Assembly: GCF_000739065.1 (NCBI RefSeq) | Contig: NZ_CP009149.1 | Coordinates: forward strand, 1,116,001-1,180,000 | From: Methanocaldococcus bathoardescens | GTDB lineage: Archaea; AGJL01; Methanococci; Methanococcales; Methanocaldococcaceae | Length of the DNA stretch: 64,000 nt | Reading direction: 5' to 3' | Part shown: in pieces, positions 40,464 through 49,156 of the stretch | How the letters are laid out: each line of letters opens with the position of its first letter | Numbering within the stretch: the first letter of the stretch is position 1 | Notes under the pieces: generated by a model | Database searches by the model: none | Seen by the model: the letters and a program-made list of their open reading frames with translations, nothing else | Told to the model about the DNA's origin: nothing | Program-made: the position numbers and the translations under genes

Positions 40464-41705
40464 ATGAAAGCAGATGCAATTAAAATAGCAGATGGTGTAT
40501 ATTGGGTGGGGGTTTTAGATTGGGACATTAGAAAATACCACGGATATACATTAAAAGGAACAACCTACAACGCATACTTAGTCTTTGGGGATGAAAAAGT
40601 TGCTTTAATAGACAACACATATCCAGGGACATCTGCTCAAATGTGGGGGAGGATAAAAGACGCTTTTGAAAAAGAGGGGAGGGAATTTAAAATTGATGTA
40701 ATCGTCCAAAACCACGTAGAAAAAGACCACAGTGGGGCTTTACCTGAAATACACAAAAAGTTCCCAGAAGCACCAATATACTGTACTGAAGTAGCAGTTG
40801 AGGGATTGAAAAAGCACTACCCATCATTAAAGAATGCACCATTCAAAGTTGTTAAATCATTAGATACAGTTGATTTAGGAGGAAAAACATTAACATTCTT
40901 AGAAGCTCCTTTATTACACTGGCCTGACAGTATGTTCACATTCTATAACGAAGGAGGAATTTTATTCTCAAACGATGCATTTGGACAGCACTTATGTTTC
41001 CCAGCACATAAGAGATTTGACACAGATATTCCAGAATACATCTTAATGGATGCAAATCAAAAGTTCTACGCAAACTTAATTACACCATTATCAAAACTCG
41101 TATTGAAGAAATTTGAAGAAGTTATCAACTTAGGATTATTAGAAAAGATAAAAATGATTGCTCCATCACATGGACAGATATGGACAGACCCAATGAAAGT
41201 TATTAAAGCTTATCAGGACTTTGCTACAGGTAAAGCAGCTAAGGATAAGGCAGTTATTGTCTATGACACAATGCACTACTCAACACAAAAAATGGCTCAT
41301 GCATTTGCAGAAGGTTTAATGAGTGAAGGAATTGATGTTGTAATGTACTTCTTGCACGAAGATGAAAGAAGTGAAATCGTTAAGGATATATTAGATGCTA
41401 AGGCAGTTCTCTTTGGAATTCCAACAATCTACGATGAACCATACCCATCAATTGGAGACTTAATTTACTACTTAAGAGGTCTCAAATTCAACAGAACTGG
41501 ATTTAAGAGATTGGCAATAGCGTTTGGTTCAATGGGAGGTAATGGAGGAGCAGTAGCAAGAATTGCTGAAGAATTAGCAAAATGTGGATTTGAGGTTATT
41601 AACCAATATGAGCTTTACTATGTTCCAACAGAGGATGAATTAACAAACTGCTACAACATGGGTAAAGAATTAGCTAAGAGAATTAAAGAAATGAAGATTG
41701 AATAA
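40464..41705 (+). CDS. fprA: F420H2 oxidase (A-type flavoprotein FprA), copy 2
   Basis: 413 residues. Metallo-beta-lactamase di-iron domain ([22 protein letters not shown]) and flavodoxin domain ([13 protein letters not shown]). It reduces O2 with F420H2. The recalled homologue is MJ0748. The start is ATG at 40464 behind GGTGG. It is monocistronic with a TATA box near 40383 and a conserved palindrome upstream. Confidence 0.94.
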   Translation: MKADAIKIADGVYWVGVLDWDIRKYHGYTLKGTTYNAYLVFGDEKVALIDNTYPGTSAQMWGRIKDAFEKEGREFKIDVIVQNHVEKDHSGALPEIHKKFPEAPIYCTEVAVEGLKKHYPSLKNAPFKVVKSLDTVDLGGKTLTFLEAPLLHWPDSMFTFYNEGGILFSNDAFGQHLCFPAHKRFDTDIPEYILMDANQKFYANLITPLSKLVLKKFEEVINLGLLEKIKMIAPSHGQIWTDPMKVIKAYQDFATGKAAKDKAVIVYDTMHYSTQKMAHAFAEGLMSEGIDVVMYFLHEDERSEIVKDILDAKAVLFGIPTIYDEPYPSIGDLIYYLRGLKFNRTGFKRLAIAFGSMGGNGGAVARIAEELAKCGFEVINQYELYYVPTEDELTNCYNMGKELAKRIKEMKIE

Positions 41706-41877
41706 ATTCCTTCTCTTTTTAGTTTTTTAATTTTTATTTTTAGACATTATTATTTATATATTTTAATATTTGTATTAATGGTATTAAAAAAATTAATATA
41801 CACATAAGAAAAATTAAAATATATAGGAAATAAAATATCTATATTGACAAAAATTTTAGTAATTAATTAAATATGTG

Positions 41878-41906
41878 TCGAATTTCGAACCATTAATGTT
41901 ATATAA
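41878..41906 (+). promoter_or_regulatory. Ptr2-like palindrome and TATA box of the hemerythrin gene
   Basis: TCGAATTTCGA (41878-41888) extends to TCGAACC and is followed by ATTAATGTTATATAA. The palindrome centre is about 19 bp from the TATA centre. The match with the recalled Ptr2 core CGATTTTCG is eight of nine. Confidence 0.6.
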
Positions 41907-42008
41907 ATATCTTAATTTTAAAGTAACTATCGTAAGCTGAAAACGGATATTTTAAAACTAAGTTTGAATTTTAATCTTTATATAATTTGTTAATGTTTGT
42001 ATATAAAC

Positions 42009-42032
42009 AAATATTCATATTGTTGAATATTT
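42009..42032 (+). promoter_or_regulatory. Leader hairpin before the hemerythrin gene
   Basis: Nine-base arms AAATATTCA (42009-42017) and TGAATATTT (42024-42032) with a six-base loop lie about 50 bases before the start codon. They would be in the leader from either promoter. Confidence 0.45.
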
Positions 42033-42083
42033 AATTTAATTATTTTTAAATAATTGTGAAGAGAATTTTAATTGGTGATGGTT

Positions 42084-42524
42084 ATGAGAGAAATAATCAA
42101 ATGGAGTAAAGATTTTGAAACAGGGATTAAGGCGTTTGATGATGAGCATAAATTTTTGGTAAAAACATTAAATGAGATTTATAGTTTGTTGGGAGAAGGA
42201 AAAAAGGAAGAAGCTAAGGAATTATTAAAGAAGAGGGTTGTTAATTATGCTGCAAAGCATTTTAAGCATGAAGAAGAGGTTATGGAAAAATATGGATATC
42301 CTGACTTAGAGAGGCATAAAAAAACTCATGAAATTTTTGTTAAAACAGTTATTGAAAAATTACTTCCAAAGATTGAAGAAGGTTCAGAAAATGATTTTAG
42401 AAGCGCTTTATCTTTTTTAGTTGGATGGCTTACAATGCACATAGCAAAACCAGATAAAGAATATGGAAAGTGGTTTAAAGAGAAAGGTATTGTTATCGAG
42501 GATGAAATGGTTAATATTGATTAA
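42084..42524 (+). CDS. Bacteriohemerythrin-like oxygen-binding protein
   Basis: 146 residues with the hemerythrin ligand set: D-E-H-K-F near residue 22, H-F-K-H-E-E-E-V-M (H-x3-E), H-K-K-T-H and a late H-I-A-K-P-D. It binds O2 at a di-iron site as a scavenger, store or sensor. The ATG at 42084 behind GGTGAT is preferred to the upstream in-frame TTG at 42072. Confidence 0.93.
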   Translation: MREIIKWSKDFETGIKAFDDEHKFLVKTLNEIYSLLGEGKKEEAKELLKKRVVNYAAKHFKHEEEVMEKYGYPDLERHKKTHEIFVKTVIEKLLPKIEEGSENDFRSALSFLVGWLTMHIAKPDKEYGKWFKEKGIVIEDEMVNID

Positions 42525-42551
42525 ATTTGGAATTAATTCATCAAATATATA

Positions 42552-42580
42552 TCGAATCTCGAACCATTAATATTATATAA
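42552..42580 (+). promoter_or_regulatory. Ptr2-like palindrome and TATA box of the second rubrerythrin gene
   Basis: TCGAATCTCGA (42552-42562) extends to TCGAACC and is followed by ATTAATATTATATAA. It is almost base-for-base the same as the hemerythrin promoter about 674 bp away. Confidence 0.6.
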
Positions 42581-42639
42581 TCGTAGTTGCGTATTATTAT
42601 TATGTAAAAATAATAAAAAACAAAAATCAAGGTGGGATG

Positions 42640-43065
42640 ATGGAATTGGACTTAATAAATGAACACAAAATAGGAGTAACAAAAGGAACAGAGTTAGAGA
42701 AAGAGGTTCAGGCAAACTTTGAGGGAGAGTGTAAGGAAGTTGGTTTATACTTAGCTATGGCAAGACAAGCTCAGAGGGAGGGGTTACCAGAAGTTGCTGA
42801 AGTTTTAATAAGAATTGCAATGGAAGAAGCTGAGCACGCTGCACACTTTGCTGAAATGAACGGATTAATTTCAGAGAACTTAAAAGAGAACATTGAAATG
42901 ATGTTAAAAGGAGAATGCATGGCAAACAAAGAGAAAAAAGCTGCTGCAACAAAAGCAAAAGAGCTTGGTATAGACCCTGCTCATGACTTCTTTGATGAGT
43001 CAAGTAGAGATGAAGCAAGACACGCAAGAATGTTAAAAGGAATCTTAGACAGATACTTTAAATAA
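42640..43065 (+). CDS. Rubrerythrin-like diiron protein without rubredoxin domain
   Basis: 141 residues: [22 protein letters not shown] and [10 protein letters not shown] supply the di-iron carboxylate and histidine ligands. It lacks the C-terminal rubredoxin. It is a probable peroxidase that takes electrons from free rubredoxin. Start at the second of two adjacent ATGs behind GGTGGG. Confidence 0.9.
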   Translation: MELDLINEHKIGVTKGTELEKEVQANFEGECKEVGLYLAMARQAQREGLPEVAEVLIRIAMEEAEHAAHFAEMNGLISENLKENIEMMLKGECMANKEKKAAATKAKELGIDPAHDFFDESSRDEARHARMLKGILDRYFK

Positions 43066-43128
43066 ATTCTCTTAATTCTATTTTTTGACTTTAATATTCT
43101 TTAAATTTTTTTATTTTTAAATTTTAAA

Positions 43129-43551
43129 TTATTTTAACTGCTCTAAAATAATCGCTGGGCAAATCTTTTTTATACCTTCAATCTTTCCAATCTTATTAAA
43201 AATTAAATCTGAGAACTCTTTTCCGTCTTTAGCCCAAATCTCAGCCATAATCATGTGGTCTCCTGTTGATGTAAATACTTTTTTAACTTCTTCAAACTTA
43301 CAAAGTTCTTTGGCAACATTTAAGAACTTATCTGGCTCAGTATCAAACCCAGTTAAAGCTACAACGTTATATCCAATTTTTGAGGGGTTTATTATTGCAG
43401 TATATCCTTTAATAACTCCTTCTTCTTCTAATTTTTTAACTCTCTTTCTTATAGAACTTTCACTCGTCCCTAACTCCCTTGCTATATCAGTGTATGATTT
43501 TCTTCCATTTCTCATAAGAATTTCAATAATTTTTAGGTCTTTTTCATCCAC
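43129..43551 (-). CDS. ptr2: Lrp/AsnC-family transcription activator Ptr2
   Basis: 140 residues. N-terminal helix-turn-helix ([18 protein letters not shown]) and C-terminal ACT-like RAM domain (V-V-A-L-T-G-F-D-T ... [13 protein letters not shown]). It is divergent from fdxA, as recalled for ptr2 (MJ0723), which activates fdxA and a rubredoxin gene by recruiting TBP. GTG start at 43551 behind CGGTGAT. A CCGAAGTTCGG palindrome lies directly upstream. Confidence 0.9.
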   Translation of the reverse strand: MDEKDLKIIEILMRNGRKSYTDIARELGTSESSIRKRVKKLEEEGVIKGYTAIINPSKIGYNVVALTGFDTEPDKFLNVAKELCKFEEVKKVFTSTGDHMIMAEIWAKDGKEFSDLIFNKIGKIEGIKKICPAIILEQLK

Positions 43552-43558
43552 AATATCA

Positions 43559-43569
43559 CCGAAGTTCGG
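43559..43569. promoter_or_regulatory. CCGAAGTTCGG palindrome between ptr2 and fdxA
   Basis: A perfect 11-bp palindrome of the CGAA-N-TTCG form lies between the ptr2 start and the fdxA TATA region (TATTAATTAT, or ATATATAAA at 43603-43611). It could serve fdxA activation and ptr2 autoregulation; it overlaps the ptr2 ribosome binding site. Confidence 0.6.
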
Positions 43570-43630
43570 ACAATTAATAATATTAATTATAACATAACTT
43601 AACAATATATAAAAATTTTGGAGGAAGAGA

Positions 43631-43858
43631 ATGGCAGTCGAGATTATTGTGGATAGGGAAAAATGTATTGGATGTGGAAGATGCTATGATGTATGTCCAA
43701 AAGGGCCATTAATATGGACAAAAGATGAAAATGGAAAGTATTATGCTTATGATGTTGAATACTGCCATAACTGCAAGTTTTGTGCAGGTAGATGTCCAAC
43801 AAATGCAATATTAATTAAGGTAGTTAAACCAAAAAAGAAAGACGAAAATAAAAAATAA
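43631..43858 (+). CDS. fdxA: 2[4Fe-4S] ferredoxin FdxA
   Basis: 75 residues, two motifs: [12 protein letters not shown] and [12 protein letters not shown]. The lysine-rich tail is common in hyperthermophilic ferredoxins. It is divergent from ptr2 and I recall the homologue as a Ptr2 target. GGAGG precedes the ATG. It ends convergently with argD, 8 bases apart. Confidence 0.93.
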   Translation: MAVEIIVDREKCIGCGRCYDVCPKGPLIWTKDENGKYYAYDVEYCHNCKFCAGRCPTNAILIKVVKPKKKDENKK

Positions 43859-43866
43859 CAAGGTAA

Positions 43867-45063
43867 TTACTCATTTATCTCAGCAAATACTTCATCTAAT
43901 GCATTAATTAAATCATCAATATGTTCTTTTTCTACAATTAATGGTGGTAAAAACCTTAAAACAGTATCAGAAGTGCAATTAATTAAAAATCCTTTTTCAA
44001 GCATCTTTTTAACAATTTCTGCCCCATTAAATTCAAGCTCAGAACCAATCATTAAACCTAATCCTCTAACTTCTTTTATGAAGTTGTATTTCTCTTTAAG
44101 ATTTTCGAGTTTTCGAATGAAATATTTTCCTTTTTCTATAACTTTATTATCCTTAATAAGTTCCTCTATAACCTCAATTGATGCCAAAGCAGCAGAGCAA
44201 GCCAAAGGATTTCCACCAAAGGTTGTTCCATGGTCTCCATAACTTAAAGCTTTTGCTATCTCTTCTTTTAAAACAACAGCCCCTATTGGAACTCCTCCTC
44301 CAAGAGCTTTTGCCAATGTTAAGATGTCTGGCTTTACATCATAATGCTCATAAGCAAACATTTTTCCAGTTCTTCCCATTCCACATTGAACTTCATCAAA
44401 AATTAAGACAATGTTTTTATCATCACATAAATCCCTAACAGCTTTTAAATAATCTTTATCAGCTACATGAATCCCTCCTTCTCCTTGAACTGGTTCAATT
44501 ATTATAGCAGAGGTTTTGTTGGTTATAGCTTCTTTTAAAGCCTCTATATCATTGAATGGAACATACTTGAATCCTGGAGGTAGGGGATAAAAGCCCTCCT
44601 GATACTTTGGTTTTGGTGTTGCTGCCAATGTAGTTAAAGTCCTTCCATGAAATGCATTGTACATACTGATTATTTCTCCTCCATCTTTTCCTAATATTTT
44701 TGATGCATATTTTCTTGCAAACTTTATAGCTCCTTCATTTGCCTCAGCTCCGCTGTTGCAGAAGAAAGCTCTATCTAAACCACTAAGCTCAACTAACTTT
44801 TTAGCAAGCTTTATTTGTGGGATTGTGTAGTAGATGTTTGATGTGTGTATTAAAGTTTCAGCCTGCTTTTTTATCGCTTCAACGACCTTTGGATGGCAAT
44901 GCCCTACATTATTTACTCCAATTCCAGCTAAGAAGTCAAGATACTTCTTTCCATCAATATCATAAACCTCCATTCCTTTACCTTCAACCAATACAACAGG
45001 CAATCTTCCATAAATTTGGAGATGATATTTTTTCTCTAACTCTATCCAGTTCTCTTGATTCAT
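43867..45063 (-). CDS. argD: Acetylornithine aminotransferase
   Basis: 398 residues of class III PLP aminotransferase: F-C-N-S-G-A-E-A-N-E-G-A-I-K, N-A-F-H-G-R-T-L, F-D-E-V-Q-C-G-M-G-R-T-G and the PLP lysine in T-L-A-K-A-L-G-G-G. It converts N-acetylglutamate semialdehyde to N-acetylornithine, and may also act on succinyl-diaminopimelate precursors in lysine synthesis. Confidence 0.92.
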   Translation of the reverse strand: MNQENWIELEKKYHLQIYGRLPVVLVEGKGMEVYDIDGKKYLDFLAGIGVNNVGHCHPKVVEAIKKQAETLIHTSNIYYTIPQIKLAKKLVELSGLDRAFFCNSGAEANEGAIKFARKYASKILGKDGGEIISMYNAFHGRTLTTLAATPKPKYQEGFYPLPPGFKYVPFNDIEALKEAITNKTSAIIIEPVQGEGGIHVADKDYLKAVRDLCDDKNIVLIFDEVQCGMGRTGKMFAYEHYDVKPDILTLAKALGGGVPIGAVVLKEEIAKALSYGDHGTTFGGNPLACSAALASIEVIEELIKDNKVIEKGKYFIRKLENLKEKYNFIKEVRGLGLMIGSELEFNGAEIVKKMLEKGFLINCTSDTVLRFLPPLIVEKEHIDDLINALDEVFAEINE

Positions 45064-45185
45064 TTAATCACCAGTAAGATTTATGGGGAAATCTTATATT
45101 AAGTGGTGTATTTATTTTTATTGGAAAAATGTTTTTAAGCAATCGTAGATATTACTATTACCAAACAATAAAAATTGGTGACATC

Positions 45186-46184
45186 ATGCATAAGATATGT
45201 GTTATAGAAGGAGATGGGATAGGGAAAGAGGTTGTTCCAGCAACAATACAGGTTTTAGAAGCAACTGGATTGCCATTTGAATTTGTTTATGCTGAGGCAG
45301 GAGATGAGGTTTATAAAAGAACTGGAAAAGCATTACCAGAGGAAACAATTGAAATTGCCTTAGATTGTGATGCTGTTTTATTTGGAGCTGCAGGAGAAAC
45401 AGCGGCAGATGTTATTGTTAAATTAAGGCATATCTTAGATACCTATGCCAATGTAAGACCTGTTAAAGCATATAAGGGGGTTAAATGCTTAAGACCAGAT
45501 ATTGATTATGTCATAGTTAGAGAAAACACTGAAGGGCTTTATAAAGGAATAGAGGCAGAGATTGATGAAGGAGTTACAATAGCTACAAGAGTTATTACTG
45601 AAAAGGCATGTGAGAGAATATTTAGATTTGCATTTAATTTAGCAAGAGAAAGAAAGAAGATGGGTAAGGAAGGAAAAGTTACATGTGCTCACAAAGCAAA
45701 TGTTTTAAAATTAACTGATGGGCTATTTAAGAGAGTTTTCTATAAAGTTGCTGAAGAATATGATGATATAAAAGCAGAGGATTACTATATAGATGCAATG
45801 AACATGTATATCATAACAAAGCCACAGACATTTGATGTTGTTGTAACCTCTAATTTGTTTGGAGATATTTTATCAGATGGAGCTGCTGGAACTGTTGGAG
45901 GTCTTGGCTTAGCTCCTTCAGCTAATATAGGAGATGAGCATGGTTTGTTTGAGCCAGTTCATGGTTCAGCTCCAGATATTGCTGGGAAGAAAATCGCTAA
46001 TCCAACAGCTACAATATTAAGTGCTGTTTTAATGCTTAGATACTTAGGAGAGTATGAAGCAGCGGATAGAGTTGAAAAAGCATTGGAAGAAGTTTTGGCT
46101 TTAGGTTTAACAACACCTGACTTAGGAGGAAACTTAAATACTTTTGAAATGGCTGAGGAAGTAGCTAAAAGAGTTAGAGAATAA
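45186..46184 (+). CDS. leuB: 3-Isopropylmalate dehydrogenase
   Basis: 332 residues of the beta-decarboxylating dehydrogenase family: V-I-E-G-D-G-I-G at the start, R-E-N-T-E-G-L-Y-K-G and S-D-G-A-A-G-T-V-G-G-L-G, with E-P-V-H-G-S-A-P-D-I-A-G-K. It acts in leucine synthesis; the closely related homoisocitrate dehydrogenase AksF is the alternative, but I recall this locus (MJ0720) as leuB. The ATG at 45186 behind TTGGTGACATC is chosen over an earlier in-frame ATG at 45129. Confidence 0.85.
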   Translation: MHKICVIEGDGIGKEVVPATIQVLEATGLPFEFVYAEAGDEVYKRTGKALPEETIEIALDCDAVLFGAAGETAADVIVKLRHILDTYANVRPVKAYKGVKCLRPDIDYVIVRENTEGLYKGIEAEIDEGVTIATRVITEKACERIFRFAFNLARERKKMGKEGKVTCAHKANVLKLTDGLFKRVFYKVAEEYDDIKAEDYYIDAMNMYIITKPQTFDVVVTSNLFGDILSDGAAGTVGGLGLAPSANIGDEHGLFEPVHGSAPDIAGKKIANPTATILSAVLMLRYLGEYEAADRVEKALEEVLALGLTTPDLGGNLNTFEMAEEVAKRVRE

Positions 46185-46291
46185 ATTTAATCATAATCAA
46201 AAGCTATTTTCTACTTTAATTTAAATTTTTTCAAATTCTTTTATTTTATAAAGTTAAAAACTTAGATTTTTATTTATTAGGAGGTGATTTT

Positions 46292-48058
46292 ATGAGATTG
46301 GCTATCATTGATTATGATAGATGCCAGCCAAAGAAATGTTCTATGGAATGTATGAAATACTGCCCAGGAGTTAGAATGGGAGAAAAAACTATAGAGATAG
46401 ATGAAAACACTGGAAAACCAGTAATATCAGAAGTTTTATGTTCTGGTTGTGGGATATGTGTTAAGAGATGTCCATTTAAGGCAATATCAATTATTGGATT
46501 GCCAGAAGAGTTGAGTGAGGATAAGATAGTTCATTCTTATGGGCAGAATAGGTTTAAGCTATTTGGTTTGGTTATTCCAAGAGACGGAGTTGTTGGGATT
46601 ATAGGGCAAAATGGGATTGGTAAATCTACTGTCTTAAGAATTTTAGCTGGGGAGTTAATTCCAAACTTAGGGAAACATGATAAACAACCAAATTATGATG
46701 ATGTTATAAAATACTTTAGAGGAACTGAGTTACAGGAATACTTTGAAAAATTAAAAAATAAGGGGATAAGAGCAATTCATAAAGTTCAATATGTTGATAT
46801 ATTGCCAAAGGTTGTTAAAGGAAAGGTTGGAGAGCTATTAAAGAAAGTTGATGAAAAAGGTAAATTTGATGAAGTTGTTGAGAAGTTAGAGCTAAAAAAT
46901 ATTTTAGATAGAGAATTAAGCCAGTTATCTGGTGGAGAATTGCAAAGAGTTGCTATAGCTGCTGCTTATTTAAGAAATGGTGATATATACTTCTTTGATG
47001 AACCATCTTCGTGGTTAGATATTAGGCAGAGATTTAACGCTGCAAGATTAATTAGAGAATTAAATAAAGTTGTTGTTGTAGAACACGATTTGATTGTCTT
47101 AGATTATCTATCCGATTATATTCACATCATGTATGGGGTTCCTTCAGCTTATGGTATTGTTTCAATGCCAAAGAGTGTTAGAGTGGGAATTAATGAATAT
47201 CTCTATGGAGAGTTGAGGGAAGAGAATATAAGATTTAGAAAAGAGCCAATTGTATTTGAGAAGAGGGCAGTTATAGATTTCAAAAATAGACCAATCTTAT
47301 TAACATATTCATCAATGAAAAAGACTTTAGGAGATTTTAAATTAGAGGTTAATGGAGGAACTATTTATAAAGGAGAAGTTATTGGTATTTTAGGGCCTAA
47401 CGGTATTGGAAAAACAACATTTGTTAAGTTGTTGGCAGGAGTAATTAAGCCGGATGAAGGAGAGGTTATCAAAGAAGGAGATATAAAAGTTTCATACAAA
47501 CCGCAATATATTACTCCAGATTATGATGGAACTGTTGAAGATTTATTGAGTTCAATAACTAACATTCACACATCTTACTACAAATCAGAGATAATTAATC
47601 CTTTACAGTTAGAGAAGTTATTGGATAGAGAAGTTAAAGAGCTATCAGGTGGAGAGTTGCAGAGAGTTGCTATAGCTGCATGTTTGAGTAGAGATGCTGA
47701 TATCTATTTATTGGATGAGCCATCAGCATTTTTAGATGTTGAGCAGAGATTGAGAGTTTCAAAAGTAATAAGAAGAATTGCAGATGAAAAAGAAGCAGGA
47801 ATGTTTGTTGTTGACCACGACATATTATTCCAAGACTACATCTCAGATAGATTTATTGTATTCAGTGGAGAGCCAGGGAAGTTTGGAGTTGGTAGTAGCC
47901 CAATGAATAAAAGGGAGGGAGCTAACAAATTCTTAAAAGAAATGCAGATTACATTTAGAAGAGACCCGGAGACAGGAAGGCCAAGGGCTAATAAAGAAGG
48001 AAGTCAAAGAGATATTATGCAGAAGGAAAGAGAAGAATATTACTATGTTGATGAATAA
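46292..48058 (+). CDS. Ribosome recycling ATPase ABCE1 (RNase L inhibitor homologue)
   Basis: 588 residues. The N-terminal two-cluster ferredoxin domain (C-Q-P-K-K-C-S-M-E-C-M-K-Y-C-P and C-S-G-C-G-I-C-V-K-R-C-P) is followed by two ABC cassettes with Walker A G-Q-N-G-I-G-K-S-T and G-P-N-G-I-G-K-T-T and signatures L-S-G-G-E-L-Q-R-V-A. It splits post-termination ribosomes. The ATG follows GGAGGTGAT. Confidence 0.97.
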   Translation: MRLAIIDYDRCQPKKCSMECMKYCPGVRMGEKTIEIDENTGKPVISEVLCSGCGICVKRCPFKAISIIGLPEELSEDKIVHSYGQNRFKLFGLVIPRDGVVGIIGQNGIGKSTVLRILAGELIPNLGKHDKQPNYDDVIKYFRGTELQEYFEKLKNKGIRAIHKVQYVDILPKVVKGKVGELLKKVDEKGKFDEVVEKLELKNILDRELSQLSGGELQRVAIAAAYLRNGDIYFFDEPSSWLDIRQRFNAARLIRELNKVVVVEHDLIVLDYLSDYIHIMYGVPSAYGIVSMPKSVRVGINEYLYGELREENIRFRKEPIVFEKRAVIDFKNRPILLTYSSMKKTLGDFKLEVNGGTIYKGEVIGILGPNGIGKTTFVKLLAGVIKPDEGEVIKEGDIKVSYKPQYITPDYDGTVEDLLSSITNIHTSYYKSEIINPLQLEKLLDREVKELSGGELQRVAIAACLSRDADIYLLDEPSAFLDVEQRLRVSKVIRRIADEKEAGMFVVDHDILFQDYISDRFIVFSGEPGKFGVGSSPMNKREGANKFLKEMQITFRRDPETGRPRANKEGSQRDIMQKEREEYYYVDE

Positions 48059-48324
48059 ATTTATCTATAAATTTATCTTATGAATTTTTTATCTTTAATT
48101 TAAAATTTTTAGAGGAGCTATTTTCTAATTTTGAGATTTTTATCTAATTTCTAAAGAGTAGTTTATTTTAGTGTTGAAATAATATCTCTTGGAGGATGGA
48201 AATTTCTTCTATTTTTTTATTTTTTAATAAATCCATATACAAAAATAAATAGATATAAGTTAATTTTTTATTGCTGGTTAAGCTTTAACTATTAATTAAA
48301 AATTTTCTCTTTTTAGGTGAGAAA

Positions 48325-48684
48325 ATGATTTTTAACAACTATGAAGAATTTTGCAAAAAAATGGATGAATATATTGAAAAATACAAAGGGAAATATGGAT
48401 GTGTCGTAACTTTCAATGGATTTGTTAGAGAGTATGATATAAAAAATGGAGAAAAAATCCCTTCAAAAGGAATGCATATAGATGAGAATATCTTAGAAAA
48501 ATTGAAATCAATTATAGAAGATGCAAAGAATAAGTTTGATGTTATTGATATCTTATTTTACCACAACACAGGATTCTTGAATGTTGGAGAGAGAATTGCT
48601 TCAATAGCTGTTTTTGCAAGACATAGAAAAGAGGGTTTTGAAGTTTTAGAATATATAATAAACGAGATGAAAAAATACCACTAA
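48325..48684 (+). CDS. MoaE-like protein lacking the C-terminal active-site tail
   Basis: 119 residues. G-C-V-V-T-F-N-G-F-V-R-E-Y and I-L-F-Y-H-N-T-G-F-L-N-V-G-E, R-H-R-K-E-G-F-E-V-L-E are MoaE signatures (large subunit of molybdopterin synthase). The chain stops at K-K-Y-H, before the usual D-x-L-K ... P-I-W-K-K-E segment that holds the catalytic lysine. I see no continuation in another frame. It may have lost activity or act on another carrier. Confidence 0.75.
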   Translation: MIFNNYEEFCKKMDEYIEKYKGKYGCVVTFNGFVREYDIKNGEKIPSKGMHIDENILEKLKSIIEDAKNKFDVIDILFYHNTGFLNVGERIASIAVFARHRKEGFEVLEYIINEMKKYH

Positions 48685-48689
48685 AAATT

Positions 48690-49136
48690 TTATAAGAATT
48701 TTATTTCAAACTGGCAGAAATTATTTCCTAAACCAGCACAATGGGTTTCTTTTACTCTAACTTTTTTATCCAATATGCTCTCTAAACATCCTGCAATAAA
48801 ACCGCCTTCAAACCAACATAAATTTTCTCCAACATTTGGAAGTCCAGAACAAGAAATACATTCATGTACTCTAATTTGTAATGGTTCTTTATTAACTACC
48901 TCAACTTTTCCAATTTTATATTTTTCACAAAATTTAACAACATCATCAATAGATGAAGGATTTAACGCCTGTCCAAGTTCTTTTCCACATTCATAAATAA
49001 CTCCATGAGCTCCTCTTCCCAAATATCTTTCTAAATCCATAAACCTTATTAATCTAAAAACAGTAATATCTATATCCCTTCCTAATGTATCTCTATCGGA
49101 CTTTGAAATCTCTTCTATTGTAAATTTTAAAGCCAT
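48690..49136 (-). CDS. V4R domain protein
   Basis: 148 residues, essentially one V4R domain: V-H-E-C-I-S-C-S-G-L, N-L-C-W-F-E-G-G-F-I-A-G-C-L-E and the closing H-C-A-G-L-G-N-N-F-C-Q-F. It is a paralogue of the V4R protein at 39736-40320. It is convergent with the MoaE-like gene and lies just downstream of hmdII. Confidence 0.75.
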   Translation of the reverse strand: MALKFTIEEISKSDRDTLGRDIDITVFRLIRFMDLERYLGRGAHGVIYECGKELGQALNPSSIDDVVKFCEKYKIGKVEVVNKEPLQIRVHECISCSGLPNVGENLCWFEGGFIAGCLESILDKKVRVKETHCAGLGNNFCQFEIKFL

Positions 49137-49156
49137 TACTACCCCTCTTTTTTTAG

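Larger units (their letters stand above)
41706..42083. other. 378-bp intergenic region with hemerythrin promoters
   Basis: Non-coding. It contains the TCGAATTTCGAACC palindrome and TATA box at 41878-41906, a second TATA-like element near 41974-41983 and a strong hairpin at 42009-42032. No small ORF with a ribosome binding site was seen. Confidence 0.6.

Noticed and set aside
4018-44120. Scattered TTTTCGAATTTTCGAA-like words inside genes (4018, 8527, 18728, 44102)
   Set aside because: They look like promoter palindromes but lie within coding sequence without a nearby TATA box at fixed distance, so I attribute them to base composition.
48059-48324. Possible small RNA or gene between ABCE1 and the MoaE-like gene
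   Set aside because: The 266 bp are AT-rich with no stable stem, no ribosome-site-led ORF and no conserved RNA motif that I could see.
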